From positions 1 through 62,328 of the forward strand of contig CALMYG010000114.1 in the NCBI GenBank assembly GCA_937873455.1: DNA of 62,328 nucleotides. The letters run 5' to 3'. A program made the position numbers and the translations under genes. Source of the stretch: an uncultured Verrucomicrobiota bacterium. GTDB taxonomy: Bacteria; Verrucomicrobiota; Kiritimatiellia; CAIVKH01. The notes beneath the pieces were generated by a model. It had not been told where the DNA came from, made no database searches, and saw nothing but the letters and a program-made list of their open reading frames with translations. Positions 8,743-18,246 of the stretch are shown here, piece by piece; the first letter of the stretch is position 1, and the number at the start of each line of letters is the position of its first letter.

Positions 8743-11700
8743 CGACCTGAACCGTTTCAGCCTTTCCTCCAACGGCGAATCCGGACAACCGGTGGACTAC
8801 ACCTCGCATCCGTTCGTATTGGTTCAGTATTTCGATACCGCGATCAACGAATTCGCCATGCGCGTGTACCGGATTGAAAAAGAAGACCAGAACTTCCCTA
8901 ATTACCGCTTCGCGAATCAGACCATGATCACGCTGGGTTCCAACCAGGCGCAAGTGGCCGCTTCGCCGTTGCAGTTGGCCCAGCAACCGCATGTGGTGAT
9001 GGAAGCCGGCGAGCCGGTGATTCCGTTCTATCCGCTTGGCGTGGTGATCGGGGCCTCGCCCGCGCCGGAGACGTTTGGCGTAAACATCAAGGGCCAGTCC
9101 ACGTACTGGGAAGATCACAAAGGATCAAGCTGGGCGGTCTCCGGCGGCTCCAACGCCTGGTTCACCTTCTCGATTTATTATCCCATGGCCCCCAGCTTCT
9201 GGTGGCCCGGCGGTGAGCCCGGTAGGATTGTCTACAACGAAGTCACCCAGCAGCGCCGCGCCGCCTTCCCCAACACCGGTGACAGCGTCGCCTTCATGCC
9301 GAACAATATCCGGCTGCTGCGGAATCTCGCGGTTAATGCCGTGGTGGTGACCTCGGTGGAAACCAATGCCCAACCGAACCGCATCTTATACAAGAGCGAT
9401 TGGCCGAAAGTGGCCCCGGTGCTCAAGGCGGGGGAAACCCTGACCTACTCCGGTGGCGAATACCGGCAGGACAATCCGACCACGCCGGTGCTCGACGCAA
9501 ACGGCAACGTGCAAACCGTACCCACCCCCGGCCTGCCCGGCGTGCTGGCCTTCGCGGTGGGCGAGGTCGTGTTTGATGCCTTGAACCCCCGTGGACTGAC
9601 CGCCCTGCTGACCAACAGTTGGACGGTGCGCATGGGCCAGGTCCTCGAAGTACGCACCACCACCTTGCCCATCGGCGACTTCCCGACCACCCTGTTGCCG
9701 GCGAATGGACGCACCCGGGTCAGCGGCGGCAAGTACGTGTTCAATGACCTGCCCGCCTCGTTGCAGAAACGGTTCCGTTACGATCCGCTGGCCCAGTCCG
9801 TCGACCCGGCCACCGGGATCACGGTCAGCGGTCGCTTGGAAATCAGCGGCCTGGTCAATGACCGTCGCCTCGGCAACACCGATCTCACCGCGCCGCCGCC
9901 GGCCGTGTATGTGCTTGAGCCCAATATCATGACGCTGGATGATCGCGATGCGCTGCTTGCGCTGGGCGATGAGAGCGATGCCGCCTGGCGCGCCGCCATC
10001 CTCACGCTTTATGAAAAAACCCGCAATCCGGCCGAGCTGCGCAATGCCTCGAACCAGATGATCGCCGGTCAGTACCTGGTCGGCTTGCAACAACAGGTTC
10101 AGCGCAATCCGGTGACCGGCATGCCGCTGCTCACCCCGATTGAACCGGGGTCCGATGTGCTGGTTCCCCTCACCGATGCCAAGGTCCCTGAGGCGGCGCG
10201 TCAGTTCGGTCCCGGCCTCGCGGTCATTCCGAATGCCGGCTTCCTGAATCCTTTCGGGGTGATTCCGAATCCCGGCGGGTCGCCTATTCCGTATCCCGAT
10301 ATCAGTTGGGTCACCATCGCCGAAAACAACGATCCCAGCATGGGCGGCTCTCCGGTTACCCTGCATGTCATCAAGGTTGACCGGCGCGAGCGTTATCGCG
10401 GCGCGATCAAGACCATTCTCTCCGACAACGTCTTCGATGAAAATGTCGTGCTTCGCCACACCGGGGATTTCGGGGCCAACAGCGACGATCTGGTTTTTGA
10501 GTGGTGGTACCGCCCCGATGACGGGTCCTTGAATGTCATGCCGCCCTTCATTGTTGACCGCAATTCCGCCGGCCCGTGGAGCTTGTTCCCGGATATTACC
10601 GGTCGCCGCGGTCTCGGCCGATCCGAAATTCTTCTCAAGGGAAATCCGAATACGCCGGAAACCCTCATTGCCGATTCCTGGTGGTTCACCCGCTACCGGC
10701 ATCGCAATGACATTGTGGACGACACCGATTGGTACCGTCCGCAGCCGAACGGCGACAGCAAGGTCAACTTCGAGTGGGCGGGCGCCGGCAACAACGATCC
10801 GAAAAACGATTTCGATCTGGATGGCTTCCCCGATTACCGCGCCCAGCTTTCCATGGGTTGGATCAAGCGCGTACTCGACGCGGTCAATCCCTACGAGGCC
10901 CGCATTCGCGACTTCGAGGGCGACAGCCCCACAACGGTATCCAGTATGTTGCAGCAACTGGGTCCGCGCTTTGAGGGCCCGGTCGCCCTTAATCCGGACA
11001 AGAATGTCATCGAAAACGTCGGGTTGATTGAGTTGTATGAAACCATTCTCAAGCGCGGCAGCGACTTGAGCATCAACTTGTCGTCGCCGGTGTCCACGCC
11101 GGCCATCGCCAATGCGCTGCAATTGGCTTCGACCCGGCTGTCCGACTTCTACACCCTGCTCGGCAACGAGGCCTATACCGACGCCAAGGATCCCACCATC
11201 GGAATCGGCAGCAGCACGGTGGACTTCGGCGCGTTGGGCCCGGTCGTGTTCAGCTTCCAGAACCAGATGTCCTCGCTGATTGAAGAGGAACTGGCCCTAT
11301 TGCGCGGCGTGGATGATTTCTTCGCCCGGCCCGTGTACAACCGGCTCTTCTGGAATTTCACCAAGGGCGAGGGCGAGGCCGCCTACGTGATGAACTACAA
11401 CATCTCGGATATCACCGCCGACGGATTCATCAACGAATTCGACGCGATGAAGTTGTATCCGCAAGGCCATGGCGATGCCTGGGGCCATTACCTGACCGCC
11501 ATGCGCAAGCAGTACGAGCTGCTGCGGCATCCCTTCTTTAATTGGGTCTCGCGTTCCGAGTTCTACAACTTGATGGACATTGTGTTGAAGGTTGATTTCC
11601 TCGATGAACGCAAGTTCGCCCAGGTCGCCGCCGCCAAGGCCCGCGCCGGCGCCGAAATTCTCACCACCACCTACCGCGATCATTACGTCGAAGATCCCAA

Positions 11701-14482
11701 CGCCCAGTGGCAGGGCTACACCGATGTGAACAAGGACCGGGCGTGGGGCGTGCAGGACTGGGCCCGCCGGGCCGGCCAGGGCGCGTACTTCGACTGGGTG
11801 GTCGCCAACGCGCTCTTGCCGTCGCAGCATCCGAACGAAACGCTGGAGGGCATCCAGAGGGTCGATCGCCAGGCCAACGACGATATCAAGGTGATCTCGG
11901 CCAATCTCAACCTCGTCCAGCAAACCTTTGACGACGCCAACCGTGGGCTGAATCCGCTCCGTTTGTCCTCGCAGGTCGTGCCGTTTGACATCAATCCCTT
12001 TATGCTGGATGACCTGGTGTTTGGTCGCTCGTATTTCGAGCAGATCTATGACCGGGCCTTGGCCGCGCTGAACAATGCGCGCACCGCCTGGGAAAACGCC
12101 AACGCCTCCCAGAACCGGCTGCGCCAGATCGCGGTCAGCGAGGCGGAGTTCCGCAACGATGTTTTCCAGGAAGACCTGTCATACCGCAACCAGCTCATCG
12201 AAATCTTCGGGCGTCCTTACGACGGTACCGTGGGCGCGGGCAAGTTGTATCCCGCCGGTTACGACGGCCCCGACCTGGCCCTCTACATGTATGTCAACGT
12301 GCGCGAGCTGAACAACAAGACCGTTCCCGGGCCGACGCTTGGTTTTGCTTCGTTTAACACCAACGGGTTGTTGACCGGCGGCGCGATGTATGACGCCTAC
12401 AACGGTGAAGGTGGTCTGAGCATCACCACCCTGGGCAACGATATGCGCACGCTGTTCGCCAGCACCTTCGCGCTGGATAGTTCATCGGGAACGACCCCGG
12501 TCCGCGCCCGCGATGGCTTGTACGCGGTGAATTACACCGATCTTTCGAATCCCAAAGTGCCGCTCGATAATTTTGCCCAGCTCATGCCGGTCAAAGCTTC
12601 CGGCTACACGTTCCAGGCGCCGGTCGCCTGGGGCAGCCGACCTGCGGTGGGCGAGTTGCAGACCATCATCAGCGAGATGATCCAGCAGGAAGCGGAAATC
12701 GCCGCGGCGATTGGCGCCTGGGATGCCCTGACCGGTGAAATCATCCGCCAGATGCGGGTGGTCAATGCCCAGTTGGCGACTACGGAAGAAATTCGGGTCC
12801 GCAACAACGCCTTTATCCGCTCACAATACGTGATCGGCAACATCATCAAGGCGCTGACCACCGCGGTGGAACTTTACGAAGATGCCAAGGACACCACCGT
12901 CAGCATCAAGGACGCGAGCGTGGAAGCTGTTCCGAAAAACCTGCCGACCGGTGGTGTCGCGGTTTCACCGGGCGATGCCCTGGCGCCGGCGCGCTCGGTA
13001 ATTGCCTTTGGCGGGGCCACCATCGAGTCCGGCATCAGCGCCCTGCAAATTGTTTCCCGCAGTATCCTGCTTGCCCAGGAAATTGCCTTCGAAATCGCGC
13101 AGAACGAAGTCAATCTGGCCAACGAAACCGACGAGCGGACCCAGGCCCAACGCGAATTGCTGAAGAGCATCGAAGACCTGGTCGGCGACGAGCCGGTATT
13201 GCGTATCGCCATCTTCAAGGAAATCGAAGCGTTACGCGCGCTGTCCGACCGCTACCGTTCGGTCGTCGCCCAAGGCGTTCGCCTGATCGACGAGCGCGCC
13301 GCCTTCAACAAGCGCGTGGCCGCGATGACCCAGATGAACCGTTATCAGGACATGACCTTCCGCGTTCACCGCAACCACGCGCTACAGGTCTATAACAACC
13401 TGTTCGATATCGCCGCGCGGTACACCTACCTTGCCGCCAAGGCCTACGATTACGAAACCAACTTCGATCCCTCCGATCCCGGTTCGCCGAGCGCCTTGTA
13501 TTCGGACATTATCAAGGCCCGCACCCTCGGCTACATCCCCGACGGCGAGCCGCAAATGGGCGAGGGCGGACTGGCCCAGGTTCTGGCCACCTTGCGTATC
13601 AATCACGAAGCCGTGAAGGGGCAGCTTGGCTTCAACAATCCGCAGTATGAAACCGGCAAAATGTCGCTCCGCACGGAATTGTTCCGTATTCTCCCCAGCG
13701 GTAAAACCCAGCCGGTGGGCAATAGCCAGTTCCCCGGCGGCGGTCAGGATTCGGATGAATTGTGGCGTCAAACGCTGGAAAATGCCCGGGTTGAAAATCT
13801 GTGGGACGTGCCGGAATACCGCAATTATGCGCGGCCGTTCGCTTCCGATATCGATGCCAACGGCAATGCCGCCGTGGAGCCGGGGATCGTGCTTCGATTC
13901 GGCACCACCATCGCCGCCGGTAAAAATGTTTTCGGCCATCCATTAAGCGGCGGCGACCACGCCTACGACCCCTCGGTGTACGCAACAAAGATCCGGTCGG
14001 TTGGCGTTTGGTTCTCGGACTATCTGTCCGACGACGTGCTCAACGATTTGCCGAGCGCACCCCGGGTGTATCTCATCCCGGTGGGCGCCGACATCATGTC
14101 CATTGCCAACAGCCGAACGCCCGACCGGGTTCGGGTGTGGAAGGTGGTAGATCAGCAAATCCCGGTGCCGATTCCCTCGGTCAGCGCCACGTTGGACCGC
14201 GCCAGCTTTACCCCGCTGCTCGACAGCTTAAACGGGCGCATCGGTTCGCCGCGCCGCTACTCGAGTTTCCGCGCTTATCACAACGCCGAGTCGGATGTGG
14301 ACTTTGACGAGCTGATTCTGGACAGCCGGTTGGTCGGTCGCTCGGTCTGGAATACCGAGTGGATGCTGATTATTCCGGGGCTCACCCTGAACAGCGATCC
14401 GGATGAGGGCCTCGACCGGTTTATCGACCAGGTGACCGACATCAAACTGATCTTCCAAACCTACGGATTTTCCGGGAACTGA
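8387..14482 (+). CDS. Giant exported protein, 3' portion after frameshift
   Basis: Genuine homologous coding resumes at about 8551; the codons before that are off-frame, and no independent start is convincing. Residue 1 of this frame is at 8387. Visible parts: beta-rich modules to about 10700; a calcium-loop-like segment (DFDLDGFPDYRA, near 10807); a helical region with a dockerin/EF-hand-like loop ISDITADGFINEFD (near 11402); long helical, coiled-coil-like stretches (11850-13450); and a beta-rich C-terminus ending FQTYGFSGN. The mix of long helices followed by a terminal beta domain recalls pore-forming or Tc-toxin-like proteins, but that is only an architectural impression. I think it is a surface or secreted giant of a PVC-specific family. 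Confidence 0.75.
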   Translation: MPPVPTCRVGRPTKPKGSGALSSRANSEAKASTPPGTISLSPPASPTWRPTGWGGFVTNIIPAATTYNPTRILQPAVYVQNDRSRPGYNPNEEHALLAPSRRFAQVSPRPPAVYALRHNDLNRFSLSSNGESGQPVDYTSHPFVLVQYFDTAINEFAMRVYRIEKEDQNFPNYRFANQTMITLGSNQAQVAASPLQLAQQPHVVMEAGEPVIPFYPLGVVIGASPAPETFGVNIKGQSTYWEDHKGSSWAVSGGSNAWFTFSIYYPMAPSFWWPGGEPGRIVYNEVTQQRRAAFPNTGDSVAFMPNNIRLLRNLAVNAVVVTSVETNAQPNRILYKSDWPKVAPVLKAGETLTYSGGEYRQDNPTTPVLDANGNVQTVPTPGLPGVLAFAVGEVVFDALNPRGLTALLTNSWTVRMGQVLEVRTTTLPIGDFPTTLLPANGRTRVSGGKYVFNDLPASLQKRFRYDPLAQSVDPATGITVSGRLEISGLVNDRRLGNTDLTAPPPAVYVLEPNIMTLDDRDALLALGDESDAAWRAAILTLYEKTRNPAELRNASNQMIAGQYLVGLQQQVQRNPVTGMPLLTPIEPGSDVLVPLTDAKVPEAARQFGPGLAVIPNAGFLNPFGVIPNPGGSPIPYPDISWVTIAENNDPSMGGSPVTLHVIKVDRRERYRGAIKTILSDNVFDENVVLRHTGDFGANSDDLVFEWWYRPDDGSLNVMPPFIVDRNSAGPWSLFPDITGRRGLGRSEILLKGNPNTPETLIADSWWFTRYRHRNDIVDDTDWYRPQPNGDSKVNFEWAGAGNNDPKNDFDLDGFPDYRAQLSMGWIKRVLDAVNPYEARIRDFEGDSPTTVSSMLQQLGPRFEGPVALNPDKNVIENVGLIELYETILKRGSDLSINLSSPVSTPAIANALQLASTRLSDFYTLLGNEAYTDAKDPTIGIGSSTVDFGALGPVVFSFQNQMSSLIEEELALLRGVDDFFARPVYNRLFWNFTKGEGEAAYVMNYNISDITADGFINEFDAMKLYPQGHGDAWGHYLTAMRKQYELLRHPFFNWVSRSEFYNLMDIVLKVDFLDERKFAQVAAAKARAGAEILTTTYRDHYVEDPNAQWQGYTDVNKDRAWGVQDWARRAGQGAYFDWVVANALLPSQHPNETLEGIQRVDRQANDDIKVISANLNLVQQTFDDANRGLNPLRLSSQVVPFDINPFMLDDLVFGRSYFEQIYDRALAALNNARTAWENANASQNRLRQIAVSEAEFRNDVFQEDLSYRNQLIEIFGRPYDGTVGAGKLYPAGYDGPDLALYMYVNVRELNNKTVPGPTLGFASFNTNGLLTGGAMYDAYNGEGGLSITTLGNDMRTLFASTFALDSSSGTTPVRARDGLYAVNYTDLSNPKVPLDNFAQLMPVKASGYTFQAPVAWGSRPAVGELQTIISEMIQQEAEIAAAIGAWDALTGEIIRQMRVVNAQLATTEEIRVRNNAFIRSQYVIGNIIKALTTAVELYEDAKDTTVSIKDASVEAVPKNLPTGGVAVSPGDALAPARSVIAFGGATIESGISALQIVSRSILLAQEIAFEIAQNEVNLANETDERTQAQRELLKSIEDLVGDEPVLRIAIFKEIEALRALSDRYRSVVAQGVRLIDERAAFNKRVAAMTQMNRYQDMTFRVHRNHALQVYNNLFDIAARYTYLAAKAYDYETNFDPSDPGSPSALYSDIIKARTLGYIPDGEPQMGEGGLAQVLATLRINHEAVKGQLGFNNPQYETGKMSLRTELFRILPSGKTQPVGNSQFPGGGQDSDELWRQTLENARVENLWDVPEYRNYARPFASDIDANGNAAVEPGIVLRFGTTIAAGKNVFGHPLSGGDHAYDPSVYATKIRSVGVWFSDYLSDDVLNDLPSAPRVYLIPVGADIMSIANSRTPDRVRVWKVVDQQIPVPIPSVSATLDRASFTPLLDSLNGRIGSPRRYSSFRAYHNAESDVDFDELILDSRLVGRSVWNTEWMLIIPGLTLNSDPDEGLDRFIDQVTDIKLIFQTYGFSGN
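8544..8550 (+). other. G7 homopolymer at a frameshift
   Basis: Seven consecutive G follow a T at 8543. With six G the frame reads GTG GGG GGC TTT GTT ACC and continues without a stop to 14482; with seven it terminates at 8742. Such tracts are classic slippage sites and also classic sequencing-error sites. Confidence 0.75.
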
Positions 14483-14493
14483 TTGGGGAAGCC

Positions 14494-17157
14494 ATGAAAC
14501 TTTCTATGAATACACGTCATTGCGAACCCTTCAATCGGCGCGCGATTATCGCGCGGTGCTTGCCGGCTCTGTTGCTGCTTGGCGCCTTGCTGACGCCCTC
14601 CACGGCCCGGGCCATCAGCGAACCGCATACCGTATTTTACGGCAAAGTGCTGGGGACGGCATCGGCCCAGCCCTTTCTGATTACCACCGGCCGCCTGGAG
14701 TGGACCATGCAACGCTCCGACGGGCAGTCGGTAACCTTGCAGACCAGCTTGTTCCCCTTGAACAACGGGATGTATTCGTACCGGTTGAACGTTCCGCACG
14801 GCGCATTCGCCCTCGGCCTGGACGATCCGGGCGGCATTCCCCTGCCGCCAACGCCGCAGGTCAATATCCATGCCGCCATCAAGGTGGATGGGCAGACCGC
14901 CGCGTTGCTCGGGCCGGCCGGCGTGGCCTTCACCACCGAACAATTGCTCCGCACCGCCACCTACCGGCTTGATCTTGGGCTTAACCGAACCGCCGTTGAT
15001 ACCGACGGTGACGGCATCCCCGATTGGTGGGAGGATCAGTTCGGTCTCGACAAACAAGACCCGTCCGACGCCCAACGCGATTTTAGCGGCGATGGCCTTT
15101 CCGCGTTGCAGGCGTATTTGCAGGGACTCGACCCGACCCAGGATGCGCGTCACCCCGCGTTGTTGACCGAAGAGATCATCGTGTATCCCTCCGGGCTCAC
15201 CGCCGTTCTGCTGCACACCGCCGATCTCGATAGCGCGCCCGGTCAACTCACCTACACGGTGACCGGCTTGCCGCCTTCGGGTTCGTTGATTCTCCGCAAT
15301 GCGGTTGCCGACCCGGACAATCCGGATCGGATACTTGCCGAAGGTTCGTCGTTCAGCCAGGCCGATGTGCTGGCTGGTCGCGTGGTGTATGAACACCAGG
15401 CCGGCGGCGGCGATCCCGGCTTTTTCGGCGTGTCGGTTCGCGATGAAAATCCTGCGCATCCGGCGAACGAGGGCACGGTGAGTTTGCTGGCCTTTGAGCC
15501 GGCGGACTATCTGCCCGCCCAACTTTCCCCCGGCGAAGCGCAACGGTTGGACAATCACTTTTATGCCGGAATGGGGTATGTCGTATTGGATGCCGCGTCC
15601 GTCAGCGCCATCCGCGAAGTGGGCGCGCCGAGCGCGGGCTTGAGCGGTTCCGCGTTGGATGCTTACCGCGCCGCCTACGGCGATGACCTGCCCTACGTTG
15701 TTGTCGCCTCGTCGACCAGCAATGCCGTGGTGAAGGGCGGACATCGCGGCGATGTCCTGATCGGCGGCGGCCGTGGTGACGCGATGACCGGCGGCCCGGG
15801 CGCCGATCTGTTTGTCGTAACCTCCTTTGATCGTGGCAGCACGACCATAACCGATTACACACCGGCCTCCGGGGATGTGCTGGACCTTTCCCTGCTGCCC
15901 GCGCCCGCCGGCGCCTATGTGCATCATGTTATCCGCATGGTGAAGACCGCCGGTGTTCACCGGATTCAAATCGACCGGGACGGCGATGGAGTCGGCTTTA
16001 CCAATCGGGTTGTCATGCTGCCCGGCTTGCCCGACGCCCAGGCTAATCTGTACGATCTCATCGAAAGCGGAAAGCTGCTGGTTGGTGATCTGCAGTTGGA
16101 GCCGATGATCTCCGTGGCGGCCAGTCAGCCCCAAGCTTCCGAGAACGGCCCGACCGAAGGACGCTTTACCCTTACCCGGCGCGGCAGCTTGGCCGGCGAT
16201 CTGACGGTGAACATCGGCATCAGCGGTTCGGCGATTAATGGCACGGATTATATCACCATTCCCAATACCGTGGTGATGCCGGAAGGAGTAGCCACGGTCG
16301 ATGTCCCGGTGGCGCCTTATGCCGACGGCCAGACCGAAAACACCGAAACGGTTCAGTTGACCATCACCGCCGGCGCCGGTTACCGGATTGGTACGCCGTC
16401 ATCGGCCATCGTGACCATTGAGGACCTGTTGATGCTGGTGGAAATTGAGGCGCTGGAACCGATTGCCGTCAAGGACGAGGGGTCGCCCGGGTTGTTCCTG
16501 ATCACCCGGCGCGATGTCATCAACCGCGATGTGCTGGTGCGCCTGACCATCAGCGGTACGGCATCCAACGGCGTGGATTACAACCGGCTCACCAACCAGG
16601 TCTACATGGCCGCCAACCAGACCGCGGCCTTCCTGTACGTCATGCCGCGTCCGACCGCGCAGCTCGCCGGCGGATTGGAGACCGTGGTCATCACCGTTCG
16701 ACCGGACGCGAATTACCGGGTGGCCGGTGCGGGGTCCGCCCAGGTCTTGATTATTGAACGGAACGATTCGTTTGCCGGCTGGCGGGCGCGTGAGTTTCCC
16801 GAGGCTTCGGGCGATGCCCAAACCTTCGCCATCGGCGATAGCGGCAACACCGGCGTGACCCACTTTGAGCGGTACGCCTTCGGGTTGGATCCGCATCAGC
16901 CGGATCTCAGTGGTCTGCCGAAGCCGCTGGTGCTGGATGGCAAGCTGGGCGTCACCTTCCGCCGTCCGGCCGGGATTTCGGATGTGGAATACCGGGTGAC
17001 CGCTTCCCGCGACTTGCCGCGCTGGACCGAGCAGTCGGCGCCGGTTGTTCCGGTTGTGCCGGAAGGTGTGGGTGTCGATCCGGCCCGGGTATATTACCGG
17101 GCCGAGCATGACGACCCGGTTTCCTTTATCGCGGTTGAAGCGGAGTGGATGCCCTGA
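14494..17157 (+). CDS. Exported RTX/Calx-beta protein with TSP3-type calcium repeats
   Basis: 887 aa. Signal peptide at residues 1-41 (ending PSTARA). Domains in order: a beta-rich N-terminus; thrombospondin type 3-like calcium loops at about 168-210 (DTDGDGIPDWWEDQFGLD); a CSPG/cadherin-like repeat at about 225-340; a hemolysin-type segment at about 410-465 (GDVLIGGGRGDAMTGGPGAD) leading into a domain like those at the C-termini of type I secreted proteins; two Calx-beta domains at about 535-655 and 655-755; and a C-terminal tail (FERYAFGLDPHQPDLSG) also seen in two other giants of the window. GGGGAAG precedes the start and the gene follows its neighbour by 11 bases. Its stop overlaps the next start (TGATG). 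Probably a calcium-stabilised adhesin or matrix protein. Confidence 0.85.
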   Translation: MKLSMNTRHCEPFNRRAIIARCLPALLLLGALLTPSTARAISEPHTVFYGKVLGTASAQPFLITTGRLEWTMQRSDGQSVTLQTSLFPLNNGMYSYRLNVPHGAFALGLDDPGGIPLPPTPQVNIHAAIKVDGQTAALLGPAGVAFTTEQLLRTATYRLDLGLNRTAVDTDGDGIPDWWEDQFGLDKQDPSDAQRDFSGDGLSALQAYLQGLDPTQDARHPALLTEEIIVYPSGLTAVLLHTADLDSAPGQLTYTVTGLPPSGSLILRNAVADPDNPDRILAEGSSFSQADVLAGRVVYEHQAGGGDPGFFGVSVRDENPAHPANEGTVSLLAFEPADYLPAQLSPGEAQRLDNHFYAGMGYVVLDAASVSAIREVGAPSAGLSGSALDAYRAAYGDDLPYVVVASSTSNAVVKGGHRGDVLIGGGRGDAMTGGPGADLFVVTSFDRGSTTITDYTPASGDVLDLSLLPAPAGAYVHHVIRMVKTAGVHRIQIDRDGDGVGFTNRVVMLPGLPDAQANLYDLIESGKLLVGDLQLEPMISVAASQPQASENGPTEGRFTLTRRGSLAGDLTVNIGISGSAINGTDYITIPNTVVMPEGVATVDVPVAPYADGQTENTETVQLTITAGAGYRIGTPSSAIVTIEDLLMLVEIEALEPIAVKDEGSPGLFLITRRDVINRDVLVRLTISGTASNGVDYNRLTNQVYMAANQTAAFLYVMPRPTAQLAGGLETVVITVRPDANYRVAGAGSAQVLIIERNDSFAGWRAREFPEASGDAQTFAIGDSGNTGVTHFERYAFGLDPHQPDLSGLPKPLVLDGKLGVTFRRPAGISDVEYRVTASRDLPRWTEQSAPVVPVVPEGVGVDPARVYYRAEHDDPVSFIAVEAEWMP

Positions 17158-18197
17158 TGGGAATAGGGCGGCCATGGAGGACAAGCTGGGTGCTGGTGCC
17201 GGCGGTGACGCTGGCGCTGGGCTTTGGCTGCGGCAAGAAGTCGGCGGAAGCGCCGACAACGGATGCCCCGCTGGCCCGCGTCAACGATACGGTGATCACC
17301 GAGGACGATGTTGCCTTCGAGGTGGAGCGGCGACGTTCCGCCGGTCGTCCCATTGGGGAGCCCCGGGAAATTCTGCAGGATTTGATCGAGCGTCAGGCCA
17401 TGCTGCAAAAAGCCGAGTCCTCGGGTGTGTTTGATGACCCCCACGTGAGGCGCGAGTTGGAAAACCGCCGCCTGGGACAATGGCTTGACCGGTCCCTGCA
17501 AATCGAACGCGATGCCGTGACCGTTTCCGACGACGAACTGCTCGCGCATTATGAAGCCCATCGCGAATCGTTTACCGCGCCGGCGATGATTCGCTTGGCC
17601 GTGCTCTATCGCCGCGATCACGAACGCGACCCTTCAGACGACGCGTTATCGCTGCGCACGGAGTTGGAGCAGGCTCGGCAACGTTATCTCGACGATCCCG
17701 CCGGTGCCACCCGAAACGGAACGATTCCCGGTTTTGGCGTCGTGGCCGCTGAAGCTTCCGAAGATACCGTCAGCCGTTATCGCGGGGGCGATTTGGGTTG
17801 GCTGGAGACCGATGCGTGGACCCAACGGCTACCCGCCGTGGTGGCCGAGACGGGATTGGCGCTGCCGGTCGGGGGTGTCAGCGACGTGATGGCGGTTGGC
17901 AATGAATTGTACGTTGTCATGAAGGCGGACGAGCGGCCGCCCCGGATCACGCCTTTTGAAGAGGCCAAAACCGGATTGCGGCGCCGCGTGATCCGCGAAA
18001 AACAGCAAACCGTGGAGCAGGTTTTCCGGAGCAATGTCCTCGCGGCCACCCGGGTCGAGATCAACGCCGATAAAGCGGAACGCTTGACCGTGCCGCAACC
18101 CGCCCCGCCGGAAGCGTTGGAGCTCCGGCCCGCCAAGGAATTTGCCCCGCGCGGGAGCGTTCCGGCTTCTCCGGAATCCGGCCGCATGGATGAATGA
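17157..18197 (+). CDS. Parvulin-type peptidyl-prolyl isomerase, SurA/PpiC-like
   Basis: 346 aa from ATG at 17157; a GTG at 17145 is possible, but ATG shares the A of the upstream TGA and is the better coupled start. A hydrophobic leader ends in a Cys (LALGFGCGKK), suggesting a lipoprotein although the lipobox is not ideal. Residues about 35-110 resemble the SurA-type N-terminal chaperone helices (ARVNDTVITEDDV). Residues about 120-270 form a PpiC domain with SRYRGGDLGW and a downstream PFEEAKTGLRRRV segment. Such proteins assist folding of outer-membrane and surface proteins in the periplasm. Sitting between giant surface proteins and just upstream of a barrel gene, it is likely a dedicated folding factor. 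Confidence 0.85.
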   Translation: MGIGRPWRTSWVLVPAVTLALGFGCGKKSAEAPTTDAPLARVNDTVITEDDVAFEVERRRSAGRPIGEPREILQDLIERQAMLQKAESSGVFDDPHVRRELENRRLGQWLDRSLQIERDAVTVSDDELLAHYEAHRESFTAPAMIRLAVLYRRDHERDPSDDALSLRTELEQARQRYLDDPAGATRNGTIPGFGVVAAEASEDTVSRYRGGDLGWLETDAWTQRLPAVVAETGLALPVGGVSDVMAVGNELYVVMKADERPPRITPFEEAKTGLRRRVIREKQQTVEQVFRSNVLAATRVEINADKAERLTVPQPAPPEALELRPAKEFAPRGSVPASPESGRMDE

Positions 18198-18246
18198 GCG
18201 TATGACAGGAATCGCGATACGATAATTTTGGGAGAAGAAGTGCCCT

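Noticed and set aside
8387..14482. Identification of the giant as a Tc (TcA) insecticidal toxin
   Set aside because: Only the long helices and a terminal beta domain suggest it; no diagnostic TcA segment could be recognised.
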